Assembly: GCA_051295955.1 (NCBI GenBank)
Contig: JBPDWA010000008.1
Coordinates: 86,022 to 150,021 of the forward strand
Source of the DNA: Enterococcus faecalis_A
Lineage (GTDB): Bacteria; Bacillota; Bacilli; Lactobacillales; Enterococcaceae
Length of the DNA stretch: 64,000 bases
Reading direction: 5' to 3'
The notes below the pieces were generated by a model that was not told the origin of the DNA, did not search any database, and saw only the letters and a list, made by a program, of their open reading frames with translations. Shown here piece after piece: positions 56,115 to 62,452 of this stretch. Numbering within the stretch: position 1 is the stretch's first letter; every line of letters starts with the position of its first letter. Position numbers and translations under genes: made by a program.

Positions 56115-56158
56115 ATATTATAATTGATTAAGAAAACCTTCTTTAACATATGTTAAAG
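56115..56158 (-). promoter_or_regulatory. PrfA-box promoter of the cytolysin
   Basis: TTAACATATGTTAA at 56143-56156 is a perfect match to the PrfA consensus TTAACAnnTGTTAA and lies in an 18-bp palindrome (56141-56158). On the minus strand TAATAT follows after 22 bases (56120-56115), the spacing of Listeria PrfA promoters; TATAAT at 20 bases is an alternative. The start of transcription would be near 56108, about 28 bases before the ATG. Confidence 0.92.
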
Positions 56159-56210
56159 AATAGATTTAATACTATAATCTCCTTGCTTTCATTATTTTCT
56201 TTATGATATT

Positions 56211-56318
56211 TTTTTACTATCTTTTACGAAAAATATACTTAAAGAAATTACCAACAACAGCATTCCTATAACTAATAATCTACTCGAAATATATTCACCT
56301 GTTTTAGGTAGGTTACAC
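56211..56318 (-). pseudogene. Sorting-signal remnant of an LPXTG surface protein
   Basis: The minus strand reads NLPKTGEYISSRLLVIGMLL, a hydrophobic helix continuing to FFVKDSKKIS and stop at 56213-56211. It is the C-terminal wall-anchoring signal of a surface protein whose body was lost when the IS3-like element arrived at its N-terminal side. It lies directly upstream of the cytolysin, so a surface protein was once its neighbour. Confidence 0.75.
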
Positions 56319-57420
56319 TGAACTGGACAGAAAAAATAAGGTGGGTACACTATAAAAAAACACACCTGAGGAAATCGTATGTCTAAATCGGCACGTAGAA
56401 CCTATCCAGAAGTATTTAAAAAGCAAATGGTGGCGTTGTACCAGGGGGGGAACCCCGCAAAGAAATCATTGAAGAGTATGAGTTAACGCCATCCACCTTT
56501 GATAAATGGCGTCAACAGTTTGAAACCACAGGCTCTTTTAAAGAAAAAGATAACTTAACGCTTGAACAAATCGAATTAAAAGAGCTGCGTAAGCAGTTAC
56601 TATTATGAAGCCCATCCTCATCAAACAACTAGTGAAGCAGAATTGGACTGCTTGATTCTTGATGAATTTTATAAAAGTAGAAAAAATTATGGCACACGGA
56701 AATTAAAGAATGCCATAGAAACCAAGGGTTTCTATGTATCTCGTAGACGTATTGCTCGTATCATGAAAAAATACAACCTTGTTTCTAATTACACAAAACT
56801 ACAGTTCAAAAAGACAAAACAGAACGTCAATGAATCAACAGACAAAAATGTGTTGAACCGTGAATTTACTAGAAAAACCCCGTTAGAAGTGATTATTACG
56901 GATTTAACCTATGTTCGGGTGAAGCAATCCTGGCACTATATTTGCTTGATTGTCGATTTATATAATCGTGAGATTATTGGCTATAGTTCAGGAACTAAAA
57001 AAGATGCCCATCTAGTTAAGCGGGCATTTCTGACGATCGACCACTGACCCAAGTAAAACTATTCCATACGGACAGAGGAAGCGAATTTTATAATCAGCTG
57101 ATTGATGAATTTCTGGATGCTTTTGATATTCAGCGTTCTTTGAGTAAAAAAGGATGCCCACACGACAACGCTGTAGCGGAAAGCACCTACAAATCAGTGA
57201 AAGTTGAATTTGTTTATCAACACCAATTTAAATCATAAAATCAGTTAGATATTGAACTTTTTCAATACGTCTATTGGTGGAACCATTATCGCTTGCACGG
57301 GTCGTTAAATTATCAGACGCCGATTGGCTATCGTGAAACGGACGCAAAGCAATTAATAGAAATTAAATAACAAAAAGTAATTTTAAACACCTTATAAAAG
57401 CTGTCCAGAAAAGTGTTGCC
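56311..57420 (+). mobile_element. IS3-family element, decayed
   Basis: Imperfect terminal repeats: GGTTACACTGAACTGGACAG at the left and GGCAACACTTTTCTGGACAG inverted at the right, both running on to ATAAGGTG. OrfA starts at 56379 (SKSARRTYPEVFKKQMVALY) with a frameshift at a G run (56445-56451). OrfB continues as KNYGTRKLKNAIETKGFYVS, the DDE part VIITDLTYVRVKQSWHYICL, HTDRGSEFYNQ and HDNAVAEST, with a frameshift at about 57046 and a stop near 57236. About 1.1 kb, inactive. Confidence 0.88.
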
Positions 57421-57741
57421 ATTCCAATACGTATTTTGAAATTATAAGCGTTTCGAAAGGTCTGTTGACATACTTCAGCGAATGATTTGTACAACGCTCA
57501 CAGGAACCCGGAGAGTATGTTGATTTCTCGTTAGAATGGGGCCGTACTTTAATCTACAGGATTTGAAGTATCGTCAAAAAAGATGCTGGTAAAAATACCA
57601 GCATCAGTAAATATAGAGACAATAAAACAAACCAAAGGTAAACTGATAGTCCGAAATTTTAAAGGATGTCTAAATTTATATAAGAAATTAGAATGTAAAA
57701 CTCGGATCTAGGCATACGTAAACTAGTAATGCTGGAGATAT
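57421..57741. other. Insertion-sequence tail relic and hairpin
   Basis: Bases 57429-57500 (TTTGAAATTATAAGCGTTTCG) resemble the 3' tail of the IS1182-like relics at 60030 and 60785. A stem GATGCTGGTA ... TACCAGCATC at 57579-57603 has a cousin at 60743-60766. No gene. Confidence 0.5.
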
Positions 57742-57816
57742 TTAATAAAAGAAAGGCGCTACTAAATTACCAATACTTTGAAGTAATAGGTATAGTTTTT
57801 CTACAGTGATAGGCAT
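57742..57816 (-). CDS. Tiny peptide 1 (24 aa), PrfA-type promoter
   Basis: ATG at 57816 follows AAAGGAGGAAAAA, a very strong ribosome site. The peptide begins MPITVEKLYLLLQS and ends NLVAPFFY: short, hydrophobic, with possible amphipathic helix, no signal. It is related to the peptide at 61773 (shared pattern L-x-x-L-x-Q-x-I-x-x-L-V). Its promoter is a long palindrome centred on a PrfA-like box. Candidates: a phenol-soluble-modulin-like cytolytic peptide, a type I toxin, or a signal peptide. I do not recognise a family. Confidence 0.55.
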   Translation of the reverse strand: MPITVEKLYLLLQSIGNLVAPFFY

Positions 57817-57859
57817 AGTATTTTTCCTCCTTTCTTATTTTTTAGGTATTGCATTTGAA

Positions 57860-57929
57860 ATAATAGAGCATGTAGCCAAAACGCGTCGTTAACTTTTGTT
57901 TACGAAGCGTTTTGGCTACATGCTCTATT
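57860..57929 (-). promoter_or_regulatory. Palindromic promoter with PrfA-like box (2 mismatches)
   Basis: Minus strand box TAAACAAAAGTTAA at 57902-57889 (two changes from TTAACAnnTGTTAA), 23 bases, TATTAT at 57865-57860. The box is at the exact centre of a 23-bp perfect inverted repeat (arms 57862-57884 and 57907-57929, sequence AATAGAGCATGTAGCCAAAA then CGC). It resembles the arrangement at 62212-62275. Confidence 0.5.
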
Positions 57930-58049
57930 TTAAAAAATGAGTTTCTTCTTTTTTCTTATTACTATTTAAGAATCACTTGATTTTTGATAGAAGGAGAAGT
58001 GCAAATACCGTTTTATTGGGAGTTCTATAATGTTTTCTAAGGAAATAGT

Positions 58050-58286
58050 ATGAAAGAAGTTCAAAAAATATATGAGATGAAAATGATGTCTGAAATTTTC
58101 AAAATAGTTATTTCTGGGAAAAAGCGGTTTGTAATATGTAAAAATAAGGGATATCAAGTAGGAGGCATACTATGTTTAAAGGAATATCAAAAAGGTAAGT
58201 ATACAGGAAATGTTTATGTAGTAGAGATTACTTGTATAACTAACTACGCACAACAAGATAATTTTGTAGTATTAGGTATTAAATAA
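58050..58286 (+). CDS. DUF3850/ASCH-like small protein
   Basis: 78 aa. VQKIYEMKMMSEIFKIVISG, then KNKGYQVGGILCLKEYQKGK, YTGNVYVVEITCI and NFVVLGIK follow the DUF3850 pattern (a small beta-barrel related to ASCH and PUA, thought to bind RNA or nucleotides). Common in phage and mobile DNA. AAGGAAATA precedes the ATG, a moderate RBS. Alone; no link with the PrfA genes evident. Confidence 0.65.
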   Translation: MKEVQKIYEMKMMSEIFKIVISGKKRFVICKNKGYQVGGILCLKEYQKGKYTGNVYVVEITCITNYAQQDNFVVLGIK

Positions 58287-58370
58287 TTGCTTATGTAAAT
58301 AGGTGGGCTTGATATAAGTGTAATCTTTTTCCATTGAGTTCATTGTTTTTAACTAGTATGTCGCAAACGA

Positions 58371-58412
58371 TTAACAATTGTTAATTATTAGTTTAAGAAA
58401 AGGTTTTAAAAT
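58371..58412 (+). promoter_or_regulatory. PrfA-box promoter of the C92-type gene
   Basis: TTAACAATTGTTAA at 58371-58384 is a perfect PrfA box. Exactly 22 bases further is TAAAAT (58407-58412), a good -10. The gene begins about 95 bases downstream, so there is a leader of about 88 bases. Confidence 0.9.
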
Positions 58413-58507
58413 TTTAATTATAGCATAAGTATTTCATAAAAGGAGGGGCTAGTTGTAGTGAGATGATATGTGCTATCTATAAGTTATATGGTGAAAGGAC
58501 GGTATTT

Positions 58508-59890
58508 ATGAAAAATAATATCTTAAAATATGCGTATGTGAGAGTAATGGTTTCCATAATAATCGCATTTTTAATGGTTAGTAGTATTCCTAAAAATGTA
58601 TTTGCAGAGAGTGTATCAATACACGATGAAACTTCTTATTCATATGGTTATTCTTGGTATTATAATACTGGGGAATATGTACCAAAGAAAGTAAGTTATT
58701 CTCGAAGTGGATTAATAGATATTGTTCAAAAAGGAGATATCATTTACGAGCCTAATGGATTTTGGGGTCTTACTGGACATATGGCTATTGTGGGTGCGAG
58801 ACGTTTGTGACTGAAAAGGTTACACGTGTTGAAAAATCAATTTCAATATAGAACTTTTAGCTTGAAAAGTAAAATGATGGGGTAACGCCTTGAAGTGCTT
58901 TCTCTAAACTTCGACATGCATAAAGGTGATATGGAGCTTTTATGTATGAAGCTCGATAAAGTCGGCTGAATAATACCGCAGTAAATCGATTATTATGATT
59001 TAACGAAAAATATGTTATACATATTGTATTTGATAAGCCGGGAGTCAAAAAAAGTTAAATATGGTGAGTATAGAATTTATTCTTGGACGAATCAGTGAAC
59101 TAAAACCCTTATGCCATACATAGAAATGTGTAGACTACTTTGAGGAAAAGTAAGAGCCACGATATGAAATTCCTTGTTGTGTTAAAGGCACTTCTAAAAG
59201 TAGTGGGGAATAGCTGACGCCTACGTTTAACATTGATAAAGCTAAAGGAACGTCGAAAGCCAGTATCATTGAGGGCCATATTCCCAATGAAATGATATTA
59301 TTGGTGAGAGCGGTGATACGATCTATGAAATTTCTGTAATAGAGATGGAGAAACAGTCACTAGCCTGTAGAAAGTGAATAGTTACTATTATTTGCTATTT
59401 ATGGGTGGAACGCCGTGTGCGGTGAAAGTCGCACGCACGGTGTGGGGCAGGGGAAAAGTTGGAGATTATTTCAAATACTTACCTATTGCCATAAGGCATA
59501 TTTTATGATCCAGTATTTAATCAAAAATATATACGAGTTGTGGAAGCTAATGGTTATTTTAATGGTTCAGTTGTAGCTAAAGTTTTTAGGTCTATACTGG
59601 ACGATGAACGATGGATAGATAGAAAAGTAGAAATTTTACGTTATGTAAATATCAATAAAGAATTAGCTGAAAATGTAGTGAATTTTTGTATTTCTCAATT
59701 AGATAAACCGTATTGTTTAGATTTCAGTCATGATTTTAGTAGTAATAAGAGCGGATGGTACTGCTCTTTATTAGTTTGGGCAGGATATAAGAATTTTGGA
59801 GTAGATATAGAAACTACGGCATGGATTCAGGATCCGGGTGTATCCCCCAGAGATATTAGATATTCGGGAAGAGTTATCAGAGTTATTTGA
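58508..59890 (+). CDS. Secreted permuted-papain (YiiX/C92-like) protein, split by a group II intron
   Basis: Exons 58508-58793 and 59493-59890 join in frame (684 bases, 227 aa). Signal peptide: MVSIIIAFLMVSSIPKNVFA near residues 16-35. Exon 1 holds QKGDIIYEPNGFWGLTGHMA with the catalytic His. The junction reads MAIVEGIFYDPVFNQKYIRV. Exon 2 carries DKPYCLDF and KSGWYCSLLVWAGYK with the catalytic Cys. This circularly permuted NlpC/P60-like fold acts as amidase or hydrolase on lipids or peptides. ATG 58508 follows GGTGAAAGGA. It stands under a perfect PrfA box, so it is probably a virulence effector that needs splicing. Confidence 0.85.
58794..59492 (+). mobile_element. ORF-less group II intron (699 nt)
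   Basis: Begins GTGCG at 58794 and ends at CCAT 59492. Domain V is clear at 59409-59443 (CGCCGTGTGCGG, TGAAAGT, CGCACGCACGGTGT), followed by a domain VI-like hairpin. EBS1 CCACGA at 59157-59162 pairs with IBS1 TTGTGG, the last six bases of exon 1 (one G-U pair). Removing the intron restores an unbroken frame. No reverse transcriptase is encoded, so splicing would need a maturase from another copy or be slow. Confidence 0.88.
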
Positions 59891-60097
59891 GGAATATAAC
59901 TTTGTTGGCTTAGGCTCTTTATCAAATAATGTTGGTGAAGAGAAATTGTAGAATCGCGTCAAGTCCAGAGGAGAAAATCCTCTGGACTTTTCTATTTGGT
60001 TTGTATGGCTTATCCTTGTTGGACGAAAATCCATAATTTGAAATTATAAAAGTTACGAAAATCATAGGCATGCCGCTCTAACACTTTAATATGATTA
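59891..60097. other. Intergenic with terminator
   Basis: GTCCAGAGGAGAAAATCCTCTGGACTTTTCTATTT region at 59960-59993: a stem GTCCAGAGGA / TCCTCTGGAC followed by TTTT ends the C92-type gene. The rest is the 3' tail of an IS1182-like relic. Confidence 0.7.
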
Positions 60098-60745
60098 TTA
60101 AGACACTCCAATTGTCCAGTTGAATAAGAATAATTCAATCTCCTTTTCATTTTGTAGTTGTTCTTTGGTCGCCACAAACTCTGTTTCCAAGTGATGAGCG
60201 AGTTCTTCTAATTGATTGCTTGTCAATTTATCGGATTGTTTTTCTTCTTTATAAAGGGTTTGATGGAATTCGTTTGCTTGTTTATCCAAAACAGCTTCAT
60301 ACCGATTTGTTGCTTTGCACCAGACAAAACTAAATTTATTGGCATCCGCTTCGATTTTTTTGCCATCAATAAATAGTGCTTCATTATCAAATACTTGATT
60401 GGTGATTAATTGACGACGAAATAAGACAAGTGCTTCAGCTAAAAGGTACTCAGTTGTTTCCTGACTTTGGAAGCGATTGACGGTCCGATAACTGACTTGT
60501 TCGTGGTTAGCCAATCAACGCATACGATAGCTGTCATCTAATAGAAATTCAAATTTATGACCTGAAAAGATATGCTACATATAAGCATATAGAATAATTT
60601 TTAACATCATTTTTAGGTGATAGGCCGGTCAGCCTAGTTGTTTTTTTAATGCATGAAAGAGTGTTTGTGGCATTGCTTCGATTAAAGCGTTGACTGCAAA
60701 AGCGACATCTGTTTCAGGAATATATTGTCCCACTCTCTACAAAAA
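60098..60745 (-). mobile_element. IS1182-family transposase relic
   Basis: Minus strand pieces: VGQYIPETDVAFAVNALIEA, PQTLFHALKKQLG, stop, AYHLKMMLKIILYAYM, stop, HIFSGHKFEFLLDDSYRMR, stop, then the open frame 60514-60098 (NHEQVSYRTVNRFQSQETTE, LFIDGKKIEADANKFSFVW). This is the N-terminal and central part of an IS1182 DDE transposase with three stops and a lost C-terminus. Confidence 0.82.
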
Positions 60746-60955
60746 GGTGGTGGCAAAAATGCCAACATCAGAAAATATAGGGACATTTAAAATTATAAAA
60801 GTTTAGAAAAATTATATGAATGTTACTCGAATACTTTGATCTCGTTATTTAAAAATGCTAACAGTTCATTAAAATATGTGTAGTTCAATGTATAATAAGT
60901 ATATTTAGAAGTCAAAGTGTCATCATTAGGAAATAATAGCTCTACGTTTTTTTAG
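60746..60955 (-). mobile_element. IS1182-like 3' tail relic
   Basis: The minus strand reads LNYTYFNELLAFLNNEIKVF and stop, then a tail like that of the relic at 60030-60090, with the hairpin GGTGGTGGCA ... TGCCAACATC at 60743-60766. It is the end of another, older copy. Confidence 0.5.
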
Positions 60956-61132
60956 TTAGAGAAGCTCATTTTCAAGATAAAATTTTAGAAACTCAATTCT
61001 TTTTTTAAAATTTTCTAATATATACTTTGAGTTTAAATTAGTAAATATAGTTTCATAAATTGTGTTATTAGTCTCTTCAAAAAGAAAACATAGTTTCTCT
61101 AAATGCTGTAACTTTGTATTTAAGTTTTTCAT
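60956..61132 (-). CDS. Small hypothetical protein B of a two-gene operon
   Basis: 58 aa, start ATG overlapping the stop of the preceding gene (ATGA at 61132-61129). Helical and charged: MKNLNTKLQHLEKLCFLFEE, then FKKRIEFLKFYLENELL. No signal. Coupled translation with its partner suggests a pair, for example a small immunity or toxin-antitoxin-like unit. No family recognised. Confidence 0.5.
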   Translation of the reverse strand: MKNLNTKLQHLEKLCFLFEETNNTIYETIFTNLNSKYILENFKKRIEFLKFYLENELL

Positions 61133-61314
61133 AGTGAATTTATTCTTATTTTTTGCAATAAATCATAAAATTGTTTAAAACTATTGGGAATGTCTAAGTT
61201 ATAACTTATTTTCATAAATTGCTTCCAATGGGGATAAAGTTCTATACAACTTTTTTCTGCATTTAGTATTCTTTTGTAAAGATTCTTTATCTGATATATC
61301 TTTTCTATTTCCAT
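61129..61314 (-). CDS. Small hypothetical protein A of a two-gene operon
   Basis: 61 aa from ATG 61314 after GAGGAGAG. Helical: KIYQIKNLYKRILNAEKSCI, then LDIPNSFKQFYDLLQKIRI. No membrane helix. Its stop overlaps the start of protein B. Unknown family. Confidence 0.5.
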   Translation of the reverse strand: MEIEKIYQIKNLYKRILNAEKSCIELYPHWKQFMKISYNLDIPNSFKQFYDLLQKIRINSL

Positions 61315-61429
61315 GTGACTCTCCTCTAACATAGCTTTTTGAAGCTATTATATTCATATACTTATCTATTTATTGATGGGAAATTCCTAAAATCATTTGC
61401 ACGTAGTATATCTTTAGCGATAAGGGCTT

Positions 61430-61640
61430 GTTATAACAGTTGCAGAGTCAATAGTTTCTTGTCTTAGTAAGTCTAGAGAACACAGGGCATTTTCGACAGT
61501 ATCTTTAGAAATATTTTCTTGAATGATTTTCTTTTCAGAGATTCCTTGATCTAGGAACCATTGCTTCATGGCTTTTGATTCACTATATTTTTTATTTAAA
61601 TTGTTCTCTGTACCCCGCTTACCACTATTTTTGAGTTAGG
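61430..61640 (-). pseudogene. YdcF/SanA-like (DUF218) gene fragment
   Basis: The minus strand reads KKYSESKAMKQWFLDQGISE, KKIIQENISKDTVENALCSL, RQETIDSATVITS, which is the DUF218 core (sEaxaMkxyLxxxGIxxxxIixExxSxxTxENA). The preceding VVSGG motif is one base out of frame, and both ends are missing. DUF218 proteins are membrane or vancomycin-tolerance-linked; here only a relic. Confidence 0.65.
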
Positions 61641-61713
61641 GTATTTTTCTATTGGTTTTTTTGTGATCTTTAATCGTTCAATTTATATTTAATTGTTAGA
61701 AAAATAGTACATA

Positions 61714-61760
61714 TAAAAAAACCGACAAAGTATCTTTTATCAAAAAAGATATTTTGTCGG
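61714..61760 (-). terminator. Terminator of tiny peptide 2
   Basis: On the minus strand CCGACAAAATATCTTTTT, loop, AAAAGATACTTTGTCGG followed by seven T. Strong stem-loop just downstream of the peptide's stop. Confidence 0.85.
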
Positions 61761-61772
61761 ATTTGAATATGA

Positions 61773-61850
61773 TTAAAAATACAGATAGGATACTAATTTA
61801 ATTATGTTTTGAACCAAGTCACACAAATCTCCCATAGTGTAATTATACAT
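61773..61850 (-). CDS. Tiny peptide 2 (25 aa)
   Basis: ATG 61850 follows GGAGGAGGAAAAA. The peptide begins MYNYTMGDLCDLVQN and ends KLVSYLYF, hydrophobic with a possible amphipathic helix. It aligns with tiny peptide 1 and faintly recalls staphylococcal delta-lysin in its GDLxxLVxxIIxxV rhythm. Own terminator; -10 TACAAT at 61878-61873 on the minus strand. No PrfA box found at the proper distance. Confidence 0.55.
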   Translation of the reverse strand: MYNYTMGDLCDLVQNIIKLVSYLYF

Positions 61851-62138
61851 TTTTTCCTCCTCCGCCACACTAATTGTATGTGTTTGCTAAAAAATAAATA
61901 TTCTGAATAACAGTAACTGGTTAATGCTATTTGAGTACAATGAATTGAAGCTTTTTTATAGATAGATTTTAAATTGGAGGTTAAAAATTTCTAGTACGAG
62001 CAGGCGTAGCAGTATTGTCTGTTGGTAGAAGAATAGTGTTACGATATTCTTCTGCTGAGTTGTTATTCTTTTGCTATTTTAAAGTCAAACAGTTCTTTTT
62101 TTCAATATAACAATAGTGCAACATGTAGTCTTTATTTT

Positions 62139-62186
62139 TTATGAAAAAAGTTTAAAGGCACCTAAAATTGCTAATAGTGTAATCAT
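62139..62186 (-). CDS. Tiny peptide 3 (15 aa), PrfA-type promoter
   Basis: ATG 62186 follows AAAGGAGGGA. The peptide MITLLAILGAFKLFS is very hydrophobic. At 15 residues it may be a leader, a lytic peptide or a mere start in a small RNA. Its promoter is a perfect palindrome centred on a near-consensus PrfA box with TATAAT at exactly 22 bases, so transcription itself is well supported even if the peptide is not. Confidence 0.45.
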   Translation of the reverse strand: MITLLAILGAFKLFS

Positions 62187-62211
62187 AGAATCCCTCCTTT
62201 CTTTAAGTAGT

Positions 62212-62275
62212 ATTATAGTGATTAAAAAGCAAAAGGTATTTAGCATTTGTTAAATACCTTTTGCTTTTTAATCAC
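62212..62275 (-). promoter_or_regulatory. Palindromic promoter with PrfA box (1 mismatch)
   Basis: Minus strand box TTAACAAATGCTAA at 62253-62240 and TATAAT at 62217-62212, 22 bases apart. The box is at the exact centre of a perfect 25-bp inverted repeat (arms 62218-62242 and 62251-62275; GTGATTAAAAAGCAAAAGGT then ATTTA). -10 hexamer touches the foot of the palindrome. Confidence 0.75.
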
Positions 62276-62342
62276 GTTGGATTTTTAGAGTTAAACATTA
62301 AAATATCAATTTTTTGATTTAGATACAATTTAGACCACCAAA

Positions 62343-62385
62343 TTAACATATGCTAATTAAATGTCTGTGGGAAATAAGTTAGTAT
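62343..62385 (+). promoter_or_regulatory. PrfA-box promoter of the repeat surface protein
   Basis: TTAACATATGCTAA at 62343-62356 (one mismatch, the same T to C change as in the box at 62240), 23 bases, TAGTAT at 62380-62385. The gene starts 68 bases downstream. Confidence 0.75.
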
Positions 62386-62452
62386 GGGAAATGCACAATC
62401 TGTATATTTTCGTTTGTGTATAAATTTTTAAGTTAGAGGAGGTACAAAATAT

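Noticed and set aside
54542..56149. Start of the cytolysin at 56149
   Set aside because: That ATG lies in the PrfA box and has no RBS; ATG 56080 has GGAGAGA and begins a normal signal peptide.
58857..59048. Minus-strand frame of 63 codons
   Set aside because: It lies wholly within the group II intron, whose RNA structure explains the sequence.
61873..61930. A PrfA box for tiny peptide 2
   Set aside because: The only candidate, TTAACCAGTTAC on the minus strand, has wrong arm spacing and lies about 10 bases too far from the -10.
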